Assembly (NCBI GenBank): GCA_949987565.1
Contig: OX465111.1
Span: forward strand, 15,696,549-15,760,548
Length of the DNA: 64,000 bases
Direction: 5' to 3'
Source: Luidia sarsii
Taxonomy: Eukaryota > Echinodermata > Asteroidea > Paxillosida > Luidiidae
Shown: in pieces, positions 43,601 to 52,999 of the stretch
Layout: every line of letters starts with the position of its first letter
Position numbering within the stretch: position 1 is the stretch's first letter
Program-made: the position numbers and the translations under genes
Notes under the pieces: generated by a model
Seen by the model: the letters and a program-made list of their open reading frames with translations, nothing else
Databases searched by the model: none
What the model was told of the DNA's origin: nothing

Positions 43601-46600
43601 TCTGCTTCCTTAGATAATTTTTTTGTTAGGATCGGAACATCAAGCCCTCAAAATATTTAGAAGTATGTAATAAAGTACATGTTAAGTTCAGAACGATGTC
43701 TAACCCTTAGTCTAACCCACATGTAAGCCTTACTGTTACCCTTGCACTAACCAAATCAGTTTATTCTCGTTCAAATATCGTCGTCCAGGAATCTCTTTCG
43801 ACCAAGCTTTTCGACCAAGCATCAAGATTACCTCTGTATGGTAGTTTGGTACATCGTTCTCGTCTATCGCTGTATCTGTTCGACCACCATCGGGTGACGG
43901 TATTTTTTTTTTTTTACATTAATCATTAAGAAGTGATATACAAAAATGTTGCAAACTGCTTACTGACTAAAATTACCAAAATGCAAATCATTAAGAACTT
44001 AGAGGGTCTATGACGTTTTGATCCTAGCGCTCTAATAGGACCTCCCTCAAAATATTCTTAGTCACGGCAAAACTCTTCTGCCTTTCAAAACGGTCCATGG
44101 AGCATAGGAGTAGGACCGACACGTCACAATCTAAGACTGTCAGCACCCAAACTTGTTTGGGGACACAGTTTTCTCAAAACTGTGTCTGTTTTTTCGAAAT
44201 ACTGGGAGTTCGTGATTGGTTTTGACTTAATTAACCAATAATAATGACAGTGAAGACAAGAGCCTTCCCTTACAGACGTCTCGATCTGAAATGAGTGTCA
44301 GATATTGAACATAGCCCCAGCTATTATAATACAGGCGCAGTGTCGGAAATGGGCTGCATTCCCCCGTTGACCGATCGAGTTCCGGACGAAGCGCATACAT
44401 GGCATTGATCGGATGATGTGGCTTGTCTGCTTATAACCACGTCTTGGCAGTGCGTGCGTGATGAATGGAGGGGGTGCGGGGAAGGGGAGGGGGGGGGAGG
44501 GATGGTTAGACAGACAACATCATCCGTGCACAACCACCACTAAATTGTATCACAGCGTATCTCCAAATCCACACAGAATGACTTGTTCACCCCTAGGCAG
44601 AGAGTCACTCACACAAACACAGGAGTCTTCAAAGGTCACGTCTAGTCGTGAGCCCACTGTGATTTATAAATACGATTGAACGCGACTGCCGGATCCACAA
44701 GGGTTTGGAAGACGCGCTGGCGAAGATAGCAGCGGTTATTAGAAACCACACACACCAAGGTATGGACGTGGACATTTCACAGACATCGGTGCATTGCTCG
44801 CCATAATTATCAGGATTTGAACGACATGTGTAGACTACACTTTCACTTTCCTCTCCCTCTCCCTCTCCCAGGTCCAATTAAGACCAGGTCCCCCACACCT
44901 TTGTCTCTCATGGGATTATATTAACAGGAAAAACAGATGATCTTTACAGCCTTCGAATAGAAAATGCAAGGATGCCCGGGGTCCGCAAGAGATTTATTTT
45001 CCTTTTCGTGACCTCTGTTCCGTCCCAGCCCATTGGGATAATTCATCAAGGCTTCAATCTCTCAGGCAAATGTAAAGACCTATAGTGGAAAGGGAGAGTC
45101 AGAATGCACATAAGTTTAACCCATATTTTACTCATGTCATTGCTCGTTTACCATTTAGTGAATTCGCCGTTTGGGAGGTTTTTTTTTCTCCAAATTATCA
45201 TGCGAGTACCGTCACAACCCTAGAGTTATCCCAGTCCAAGGTGATCTTTTTTCTTTTATTTTTTGCGACGAAGCACGGACTTGGCGTGCCAACAGTCGGG
45301 ATCGCTGGAAGACAGTTGTACCAGTCTATTACAGTAAAAAAAAACTTGGCGTCTGGTGATGCCGTGTACTAATAGAAAAAGTTTTTCACCGAAAGAGAAC
45401 CGGCTGGCATAATTTCATATTGCCGATATATTATAGGGTACAGTATAAGTGACTCAAGTGATTCAAGATATTACAAACTGCTTACTGACTGAAATAATGC
45501 AAACTGCAGATTCACGAATGAGTGCCTGACATTTCGTCCCAGCAGAACCTTTCCAAATACCAGCAGAAATGTGAAACTGAAAGAAACTTCCTGCCAGGGT
45601 CCTGCTAAGGTCGTGCTATAAGAAGTGATATCAAAATCGAAGATTAATAATCGTTAGATATTTGTTTGATTCCTAGAACTATTTACCTTGGTTGACTCTC
45701 GGATAGGACCCTATTCTATAGTCCCCATCCGCGTGGCTTGTAGTTTACGCTATTTCATCACAAGCCGTACGTGTTATACATGTATCGTCATCGTCAAGCT
45801 GCACGTAATTAAGGTTCTTCCCTCGACAACTCCATGCCCCCAGATTCACCTTCTCATTTGCATATTCCACTTGGAGTGCTCACGGAGCAAATTAGACCCG
45901 GACACGAACGAACCAAACGTTAGGACCCCGCATTGTATATGTGATGGAACTGAATCAAAACTGACGGGCGAAATTATTAGCCTTGCACGTGAAGCGCCTT
46001 TTATCAACCCCGTCTGACCCCGTAATTTCACCCCTCGAAGCTGACAGAAGACACTCATGCCACAGAAAGAAAGAACATGTTTTCCCTATTTCTTAAGTGG
46101 TCCTGGAACCGTTTGATCGTTTTCTTTATCAAGGGAGCCCTAAGGCATCGATGACTCCCATCATTTGCGTCCTGATTTGCCCTCTCGTTCGGTCATGGGT
46201 GTGTTGTGTTACGCGCTATAGGGTCGCTGTTGGATTGTTCCATTTCCCTTTTCAATAAATTCAGATTTCCGGAACCCACTTCTCAACCCTCACTCTCCTT
46301 CCCCCTCTCTCTGTATCTCCCTCTTTCTCTCTCTACCCCCCCCCCTCTCTCTCTCTCTCTACCCCTCTGTCCCACTCTCTCTTTCTCTTTCTCTCTATCT
46401 CTACCTCTATCTCTATCTGTAAGCCCTCTTAAGTGTAAAGTTCGAAGCGAGTTTCTGATTATCTTATTCTAAGAAGTGGATTGAAGGACTTCTATATACC
46501 AGCCTGCATCCGCACAGAGGCGACAAGCAGGAAATAGCTGTTAGTGTTATAACAAGTAGGACTAAATGCTACCCCCAACAAAAAAAACCACGACCGTAAG

Positions 46601-48392
46601 TTACCAACTGAGCGTCAGTGAGCAACCCTTGGAAGTTTTCGGGCTGTTATGACAATCTCGCTAAGCAGATTGTTGCGCTTGCGAAATAAGTCCACCTAAT
46701 TTTACTGCATCCGATTGGATTCGCATTCTCTCTTTTCATCGACCGGAAACTTCATTCTGGTCTGTTTTAATCTGCACGCTACTACGCAATCGATATCGTG
46801 CGATGGTTAATTTGATCATAGAAAATTCCTTGCCCTATGATTTGATCGACGTAGGAGTTTTGGAACGGAGTGTCACTATGACAACCAGATATGACGAACC
46901 TATAAGGTTATCAGAAGCCCTGGACTAAACACAATAGCCCGGCCGTTTGGTTACAGGCGCCTGGAGATTTATGGATGGAATTAGACTCTTTCCGAGACAG
47001 ATTGATCCTGGGGTTACGGGTCGTAAGATGGCGTATAGCTTGATGTATTGGGGTCTCAAAATACAAGGCACATTGTATATTTTACCCGTCCAAAATGGAG
47101 TGCCAATGCCATGAATTTGCCCATTTCCTAAGGCCATCTTGCAGCATGGCAACGAATCCCAGCTCGACCTTATGACTCCGGAGAAGTCGAATCGGTTACT
47201 ACTCAGTCTACGTGGGAGAACTAGTACCCAGTTACATTGCCATTGTGCAACACCAATGCAGAGTTCAAACAGTGTGTTGTAAAAACAAGGACCAGAACTG
47301 TTTCGAGAATAGGAGCTGAGCGGAAATCAGAAACATGAACCAGGACCACAGCTCAACCCTTTTGAGAGAAAAATATACACAGTGCCATTAGGTAATCATA
47401 ACTATAATTAGAGCCTATAGTTAGATCAAGAAATTATCCTGGAAAGAAAGGACTGAACCGTAGCAAGAGCAATACCTGATCGAGAGCAATAACAAGAGCC
47501 AAAGCCAGGGCCAAGACTCGAGCTAGAGATAGGCCGTGAACCACAAAGATACAAAAGTGCTAGAGCCAGAAGGAAGGTCAGATGCTGAGCCAGAACCAGA
47601 ACTATTGCCCCGGTCAGAACCAGAGCCCAATCCAGTGCCTGAGCCGGAACTAGAGTCAAAGCCAGAGCTACGGTATAGACGCAGAGCCAATCTCAGAGAC
47701 AGAGCCAGGACCAGGACTATCGAATCAGAGCTAGTACGAGAAAGAGATAAGACCTGAGTCAGAACCAGAACCAGAACCAGGACCAAAGCTCGAGCTCGGG
47801 ATTTAATGGGACGCAGCCTTAGAAAGAGCACAATGGCTCGAAAAAGATTCATAGCTCGAACCAGAGCCAAAGTCAGCTTTACAGCCGTACCAGAAACAGA
47901 TCCAAAACTCTAGAATAAGCACTAGGACTAGAAAGAGAACGAAAACCTGATCCGGAACCAGAGCCAGGCCCCGAGTTAGAGCCAGGGCCAGGCCCAAAGT
48001 AGACCTATCCCCTCAATGTTCCTCCATTTACCCTAACACTTCCAACCCCTCTCCTCTCACAAAGTCATGCAAACATCTTCCATCGAAACTGAACGCATCA
48101 CCTTACCCACTTCGTGGACGCCGGGGTTGTCTGAAAACTCCAGCACGTAGATCAAGCGACCCTGCACGCTCCGACCGATCTGATAGAGGCGGGAGATGCT
48201 GCGGCATTTCCAGGCCACCAAGTGCAGCAGCACCACCATGTCGCTGTGGCTCTGGTAGGCGAACTCGATCCCCTGACCGCCGTCGCCATCCTCCCACGCC
48301 TCGGCCTCCACCACGCTGGCTTGACGGTTCCACGTCGGAACCACCAGCACCACTAGTCCCATCACCGCCCACAGAGCCAGTTGCGAACGCAT
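21234..48392 (-). CDS. M14 metallocarboxypeptidase, CPE/CPN/CPZ group, complete
   Basis: This is a secreted zinc carboxypeptidase, predicted to remove C-terminal Lys or Arg from peptides. Exons in transcript order: 48392-48107, 29805-29597, 29019-28870, 26337-26043, 25334-25195, 22653-22548 and 21613-21234, totalling 1566 nt (521 codons plus TGA). All junctions have GT-AG and matching phase. The start [19 protein letters not shown] is a signal peptide, followed at once by the catalytic domain (no Frizzled domain). Zinc ligands are His107, Glu110 (NMHGNEA) and His240 (SANLHDGDL). The carboxylate is bound by Asn183-Arg184 (DLNRDFP). Tyr320 and the catalytic Glu331 ([13 protein letters not shown]) are present. 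A transthyretin-like domain covers about 361-440 ([11 protein letters not shown]). The Gly/Pro-rich C-tail has no GPI signal. It looks mosaic: SDNPGVHE and GGPNNHL resemble CPE, while NGADWY, the transthyretin-like part and the LRPLPKG tail resemble CPZ. I therefore give no symbol. Confidence 0.9.
25195..25334 (-). CDS. Carboxypeptidase exon 5 (catalytic Tyr320 and Glu331)
   Basis: It encodes [19 protein letters not shown] and on to [20 protein letters not shown]. The active-site Glu and Tyr are intact. The Cys found before FEIT in CPE and CPZ is replaced by Ser325. Confidence 0.92.
26043..26337 (-). CDS. Carboxypeptidase exon 4 (zinc His240)
   Basis: The exon starts [12 protein letters not shown] and includes [20 protein letters not shown] with the third zinc ligand. 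The first residue after the His is Asp, where relatives such as CPE have Gly. It ends [15 protein letters not shown] in phase 1. Confidence 0.92.
26768..26835 (+). repeat. tRNA-derived SINE head (family B-like)
   Basis: GATAGCTCAAGTGGTAAGAG resembles a tRNA A box, and TTGAGTTCCGGTCCAATTTG a degenerate B box. Similar heads occur at 51808-51900, 55385-55475 and 57300-57370. Confidence 0.6.
27228..27329 (-). tRNA. trnI-UAU: tRNA-Ile (anticodon UAU) with intron
   Basis: On the minus strand the 7-bp acceptor stem is TCCCCAG/CTGGGGA (27323-27329 with 27229-27235), with discriminator A at 27228. The A box TGGCGCAATCGGTTAGCGC and the T arm GTGAGTTCGAGCCTCAC (B box) are intact. The anticodon stem CGGTA/TGCCG closes a loop containing TAT, interrupted after position 37 by a roughly 28-nt intron. 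Animal tRNA-Ile(UAU) genes characteristically carry such an intron. It lies inside carboxypeptidase intron 3, on the same strand as the host gene. Confidence 0.93.
27677..27825. repeat. Foldback element with 13-bp perfect outer arms
   Basis: GAGCCGGTTACTC (27677-27689) is mirrored at 27813-27825. The centre is a second palindrome around GACTGCCTGAAACTTTCAGG with arms extending to TATACAGGGCAGAG and CTCTGCCTTGTATA. Confidence 0.85.
28451..28763. mobile_element. MITE-like element with 13-bp perfect TIRs
   Basis: CACTGTAAAAACG at 28451-28463 is mirrored at 28751-28763. The 313-bp interior repeats CCTCATGCAC and TCAAGCACATG motifs and encodes nothing recognisable. It is probably a non-autonomous DNA transposon. 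No clear target-site duplication was seen. Confidence 0.7.
28870..29019 (-). CDS. Carboxypeptidase exon 3 (substrate-carboxylate Asn-Arg)
   Basis: Fifty codons in phase 0 include [20 protein letters not shown] and GGPNNHL. The donor is AAG|GTGGGT. Exact boundaries fit the reading frame of both neighbours. Confidence 0.9.
29075..29260. repeat. (CCCAT/CCCTT)n microsatellite
   Basis: Pentamer repeats CATCC and TTCCC lie just upstream (in transcript sense) of carboxypeptidase exon 3. The Met/Gly/Trp-rich minus-strand ORFs here are repeat translations running into the exon. Confidence 0.93.
29380..29475. repeat. 33-34-bp direct repeat x3 with an inverted partner
   Basis: GTTCGATTA-(A/C)GTTCCATGG-(A/G)TCTACC units start at 29380, 29414 and 29447. 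The reverse complement of GTGCGTTCGATTAGGTTTCC occurs at about 29551-29570. Confidence 0.85.
29597..29805 (-). CDS. Carboxypeptidase exon 2 (zinc ligands His107 and Glu110)
   Basis: Following CCCCAG, the exon restores the Gly codon and continues [19 protein letters not shown]. It ends [21 protein letters not shown]. It carries the HxxE zinc motif and the conserved [15 protein letters not shown] core. Confidence 0.92.
31345..31566. promoter_or_regulatory. CpG-rich segment with two CRE palindromes
   Basis: TGACGTCA occurs at 31345-31352 and 31559-31566, both followed by C. Between them lie an alternating purine-pyrimidine GC tract (31515-31531) and an ETS-like ACTTCCGGGT at about 31544. The combination resembles a CpG-type promoter or enhancer inside the first carboxypeptidase intron. 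There is no transcript evidence. Confidence 0.3.
33640..34045. repeat. (AGAC)n-type purine-rich repeat
   Basis: GACAGAGA repeats with few pyrimidines. Ser/Leu/Cys-rich minus-strand ORFs are repeat translations. Confidence 0.9.
35770..35828. repeat. Foldback-family fragment (GGTCCTGCTACGATCGAAAC)
   Basis: It matches the right arm of the 13476-13568 palindrome including CGTCAGGCCCACTAAATTTT. Other family fragments: 8818-8925, 28255-28345, 41250-41305, 42375-42480, 43935-44060, 45465-45610, 55760-55915 and 57425-57550. Confidence 0.85.
38261..38680. mobile_element. MITE-like element interrupted by a second MITE
   Basis: The flanks 38261-38349 and 38608-38680 together match the uninterrupted element at 58006-58162 (shared ATGCATCGTAACTCAACTTA-type core and the end GATGAAAT(C/G)GACCACT). 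The central 258 bp is a separate insertion. Confidence 0.8.
38350..38607. mobile_element. Inserted MITE with about 30-bp TIRs
   Basis: The left end TATATGTGACTCGGCACA and the reverse complement of the right end TATATGTGACCCGGCACA match, and similarity continues to ATGAGGAATA. The ends and the site suggest insertion at a TA-containing target, as in Tc1/mariner-type elements. Confidence 0.8.
40060..40610. repeat. Degenerate ATGAGTA/GAGTACAAGT repeat
   Basis: Irregular units of roughly 40-65 bp containing CATGAGTAGGAGTACAAGT and GTGCCAGGTCATGAGTAGG. There is no coding signal. Confidence 0.85.
41470..41650. repeat. (GACC/AACC)n degenerate tetranucleotide tract
   Basis: ACCGACCGACCAACC-type repeat. 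The ORFs over it, rich in Pro, Thr and Asp, are spurious. Confidence 0.75.
47430..48000. repeat. (AGAACCAGAGCC)-type degenerate repeat
   Basis: About 570 bp of irregular hexamer-based units (CAGAGC, CAGGAC, CAGAAC) lie within about 100 bp of carboxypeptidase exon 1, on its intron side. Pro/Glu- and Leu/Val-rich ORFs are repeat translations. Confidence 0.85.
48107..48392 (-). CDS. Carboxypeptidase exon 1 (signal peptide, start of catalytic domain)
   Basis: The ATG at 48392 opens a hydrophobic leader with a cleavage-like region near residues 19-30, then an acidic stretch ([11 protein letters not shown]) and the family segment GIEFAYQSH...[13 protein letters not shown]. It ends with a phase-1 donor G|GTAAGG in GVHEVG. 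The next exon is 18.3 kb away. Confidence 0.88.
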
Positions 48393-49577
48393 CTTTCCTT
48401 GATAGGACTATCTCAAACGCGTTCTAATATACACGTATATCTCGTCCCCTCTTCTCCTCAGCAATTCCTGTGGTACCGTCTAAGTCGCTACCTGCATCAA
48501 GCCTCGACTCCAGCGGGTCGAGTGTCAAGTTGGGGGCCCGCTTAGGGTATGAAGTGGTTCTCGGTGAACCACGCTCGCGATCAGCACCTTTGCTCTCTCT
48601 CCAACCTCCTCGACGAGTCCAGTGAAATTCTCATATGACATCAATCAAGGTTAAGCCTTCATCCAGTGGGTGAGAACTTTAGGCGTGGTCCGCTCTGGTT
48701 GTGAAGTGGTTCTTGGCTAACCCCCGAAGTCACACTGGACTAACCTCTGGCTAAACACGCTTCGTGCAGTGCGGAGTACCCCTTCTACACAACTATAAGC
48801 ATCCCCACACGAAAGCCACACAGCTGAGGTAGTAAAGTTATGAGCCCCCCTTGCTCGCGAAGGTCGACGTCAAAAACGCGTGTACAATCCTCAGACCCTC
48901 TCTGTGAATGTTTTCCGTCTCTAAACAGCACGTTGACTAATGTTCACTGCGTTGTAATTGTATTCCTACTTCCTGCTTCGTGTACGCCCGAATGACACAA
49001 TGTTACATCACGGAGGGCTTCAATCAAATCCGATCCTGTTTCCGCCACGTGTTTCCATTCGTCTTCAAGAATTCCCCAGTATCGACAATTCTCTCATTCC
49101 ATCTCTCTCTCCCCCTCAGTCCCTATCCCGTTCGGCGTTTCAACACGAATCACAGGCGATCTCACTCCATTAATCTATAAGCCGTCGTCCTTCCATCCAC
49201 CACAGAAAGGGGCGGGGCACAACGCCAGAATGATCGGAAGAGCGAGAAACTGCTACCAGACGAAAGTTAAGTTGCTTATTTTCTACTGGAAGGTCCAACT
49301 TCTGGGATTGTGAGCGACGCGTCGGTGGCGGACTCCGGAGTGAACTGAGGACAGACGCACGCCTCCTTAGGCGCTGACGGGCAACTCAGCACTCGTTCAT
49401 GAGACGCGACCGGTTACAGCTGTGCGGAGCGATCTGTTGAACGGACAATGTCACATGTCACGCCGACTCGGGGGCCCCTCGTGCGTGGGGTGGGTTTGTG
49501 TGTGTGTGGAAGGGGGTGTCTGTGTGTTCCTTGTATGATTGTGTGCATTGCTGCTCGTGCCTACAAAATACAAGTTA

Positions 49578-49695
49578 CGTACATGTACACGTGTGCACAT
49601 GTACATGTACATGTACATGTACATGTACATATACACGTACATGTACATGTACATGTACATTACACTGTTCATGTACAGTACAGTACAGTACATGT
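49578..49695. repeat. (ACATGT/GTAC) self-complementary repeat
   Basis: ACATGTAC repeats form a self-complementary tract of about 115 bp with interspersed CACGTG and AGTACAGT variants, upstream of carboxypeptidase exon 1. Confidence 0.9.
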
Positions 49696-51489
49696 ACATC
49701 TACGTGCCCAACGCAAACTAGTCTCCCCTCCAGTCTCTTTGGTGCTCTCTAGATGCACCCGGCCCAGGCTGCTCGCAGGGGCAAGAGGTGAACCTGCGCT
49801 GTCGAGCCCGTGCATGGTGGGGTTAAACATGTGTATGGACGAGGACAGTGTGATTCGGAATCCGTCATCTATACTTCGTTTAAATCGTAGGCTATGGTGC
49901 GGCCTAATCCCCTCCAAATTCAAAGCCAAAATGTGTTGGCCCCGTGCCAGAGTTATCGGCGCTCTGTGAGTGACTCCATGAATGGTGACATTTCCCCCTC
50001 GATCTCCCTCTTATTACATTAATGTGGCTAGCTCCACGTGCCAGGCAGCGCACATGAATGTGATGGCACGCTACACGTGCAAGCGCACTCCCCGCTGGCG
50101 GATCTCAATCACATGGAGGCGTGGGGAGGATGTCAAAAGGGGCTGTCCCCGCGTGCCGCTGATGGAGCGAAGAGATTCTGGGGTTGAGCGGAGCGGGCGG
50201 GGGCTCGGCCTCGGCACGGACTTTGGCTACCAGCTTGAAATCGACTCGGGGGTGCAAAGCCGGGTGAGCTTGAAGCTTTAAGTGATTAGCCCCCACCATG
50301 AGTGCATGGCTTTACCTCTTGGGGATATCAACATGGGGAAGTGGGTTTTTTTTTTTTTTTTTTGGGGGGGGGGGCAGCGATGACACCAGGCACGTCAATC
50401 TTCTCGTCATCTCTCTCTCCATATAAAGCAGTCGTGTCTCGACCGCAGAATTCTCTGGAAGACGGTGATGGATGAACGGAAGATACTATAGATTTGTCCC
50501 GGCCTCTTGAGGGCGCTGTCGCAAGGTCAATGTTGGGGCAGAGTTTCAAGTGATGGAACTTGTTAATGTGGGTTATGTTCAGATAATTCTTGGCGTGCAT
50601 GTCAATCCATCCATTCATCCATCTATCCATCTCTTCCTCTTTTGTCCCCGTGTCTTCCAAACTCCCCTCCACCGACTCTTGATCTTAACCTCATCTTCCC
50701 TCTTCCCCCATCCCCCTCTTCATCACCTACTTCTCCCTTTCTTCCTCCTCAACCTCTCTCCCTTAACCACATCTTCAGTTTTCACTTTCCTCACCACCTC
50801 CTTTCCATTCACTCCTCTCCGTACGTCCTCTCAAGTAGTTGGACAAAGTCACAGGCTCGAGTATGACTCGGAGTTGCAAACATCAATTTCGGGGCACGAC
50901 CACAGACTGGAATCGAGTCCACCACCCCGGCACGCCGGCCGGCACATAACGAATGAAGTCTACACACAGAACCCCCCCCCCCATCACAACCCCATCACAT
51001 CACAACCCATAATAACACGCCATGTCGTAATAATTTGGGTGAACTTTTCCCTCTCTGAGCGCTGTGCCTGTCGAGGTCACCACCCTTTGCCCTTTGACAC
51101 CCAGCGAGTTTGGGGCCCCTTGTGCACCAAGAACCTGTCGGAATGTTTACGTCACCTGCTAATTTGTCCCTTAGGTTTTTTCCTCAGTCTTGGAAAGGAT
51201 TTTATTTTTTTATGAAGGGTCATGACGAAACAGGACCGGTACAAAGATATCTACAAATTATGTTGTTAGTTTTAAAGGGTGTTTATACTGTGTTTTTCCC
51301 TGTCGCTTCCCTAGCCCTTTTCTGCGCTATGCCAGATTTATTTTTAAAAAACTACGTCTAAACAATTTACATTCCTCAGAGTTTAAACCTCGTAAAAATC
51401 TATCTGGGATCCGAACAGTATTCTTTATCCACACATTTGGTTTTAAACAAATAAGACTTAAGGCTTAGCATGGTGGGTGAATCAATATA

Positions 51490-51670
51490 GGAAGGTTTGC
51501 GGTGACACCGTGTATAAGGTCTCTTAAAGAATAGGTGTGGTTCTGAAAAGAACCTGAGTGGTAACTCGACGTTTTGACCAGAATGCTCTGGCCGTCATCA
51601 GGTTCTTTTCAGAACCACACCTCTTCTTTAATTAAGACACCTCATACATGGTGTCACCGCAATCCTTCCC
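51490..51670. mobile_element. Foldback/MITE element (GGTGACACC ends)
   Basis: The ends GGAAGGTTTGCGGTGACACC and its mirrored partner near 51650-51670 enclose 23-bp perfect inner arms (51535-51557 and 51598-51620, GTGGTTCTGAAAAGAACC). The centre is ACGTTTTGACCAGAATGCTC. A related element lies at 54308-54428. Confidence 0.85.
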
Positions 51671-52999
51671 ATAACGTTTGGTTTTGTTCGCTTTATGTAT
51701 TCCATCTTGTGTACTGTACTTAGAATAATAGCTAGCCCTATCAAACGACCCGTACCTTCTTCTTACTCTTTCTGACATAAGGCAAACATAAGGCGTTTAC
51801 CTGAGGGCTGGATAGTTCAGGTTGTAGAACACCGCTACCACAGGTTCGGGTTCGACCATTATAATAATGTGTCAAGTCAATTTTTCGTTGCTATTTAAAC
51901 AAAAATCTCAAAAAGTCCTGTCCTTTGCTGGTTTGAATTATTTGCTTCAACACGATTTCGAATCGAACTTGCACTTTGCAAGATGGAAGTGAGCTTTTAC
52001 TCATCAACTGAATGGATAGGGTAAGCGTTGCAAGTTTTGCAAATAGCAATTACTGTCTTGAATGACCTCGAGTCAAGGACGTATCAGAATACCTTCTTGC
52101 TCAAGTGCATGCACAAATCCCAAGTTATAGGCACCCCGTGACGTACGTTTCGAGCCCAGCGCGTGACTATTTCTGATTTGAAAGCAGAAGATAGTGGGAC
52201 CATTCTCCCAGCCAGGATGGCAAGGAACAGAGAACAGATGGTACTGCTGGTTTTGTATCTTATCATTCTGTCACCCTGTCTCGGTAGTTTGAAGTTGTTG
52301 AATTTTGACGCCCTCTCTAAGAAATGGAACGCACCAAATATTAATGCGTACATTTTCTGATCAAAAAAAACAAATCACCATGCTTTTGTGCACTTCAAAA
52401 AATCATAGCTAAAGAAAGTCTGCCCCAGGCCATTTCGTGGACCCCACTGCACGTGTTTATTTGTTTCAATTTGGACGCCAAAACTCAACTGGTCGGTCTG
52501 TAGCTCTGTATCATCAATCAACTTCAACTTCAGTTCGAGAAGGTAAAATGTAAATTTAGTTTGCATGATGGAGTCTGTTATTTATCATCTGATGATGCTT
52601 CCCCTCGTCTTGAGCATTCCAGTCACTTCGTTCTGTTCGAGGTGGATTGCCGGTATACTGTAAATTACCTACTGCAGTAAAGGGTATTTTGAAATGTGGG
52701 TGTGAACTTTCACCGCTGGTAAAGTGCAGTATAGTGCAAACAAAGGAGTAAAGAGAACAAAAACATAATTCGTACAAGAAGAGCGCCACGCACGAGGCTC
52801 GTGCACTAGCACTGCACGAGTGAGATAAAGATAATCAGCCCCAGTGAGATAAAGTGCGCCCTCTGCCGTTTCTTATTCCAAGATGTCAGCCCCCATGAAA
52901 ATCTGTCAACAATTTTCGGTAGTTTATAGTTATTGATTGTTGACGTCCTCTCTAGTCCTTTTCTCCGCGGTATTGTTGTGGTTAATAAGGCTATTTGAA

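Larger units (their letters stand above)
29806..48106 (-). other. 18.3-kb first intron of the carboxypeptidase gene
   Basis: No exon-like reading frame is recognised. It contains GA/CT-rich simple repeats (30770-30930, 33640-34040, 34640-34920, 46270-46420), degenerate minisatellites (37790-38245, 40060-40610, 47430-48000), a nested MITE pair (38261-38680), foldback repeats, and a CpG-rich segment at 31500-31570 with CRE-type sites. Confidence 0.7.
48393..52999. promoter_or_regulatory. Divergent spacer between carboxypeptidase and KDM8
   Basis: This 4.6-kb region between two head-to-head genes should contain both promoters. It is GC- and CpG-rich at 48400-50300, then pyrimidine-rich (50600-50830). 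It carries an ACATGT-repeat tract, a foldback element at 51490-51670 and a pair of related short segments at 52282-52320 and 52917-52953. No convincing gene was found. Confidence 0.4.

Noticed and set aside
52163..52360. Plus-strand 65-codon ORF with a hydrophobic stretch
   Set aside because: It overlaps a duplicated short segment upstream of KDM8. No splice context, and the duplicate at 52917 does not keep the frame.
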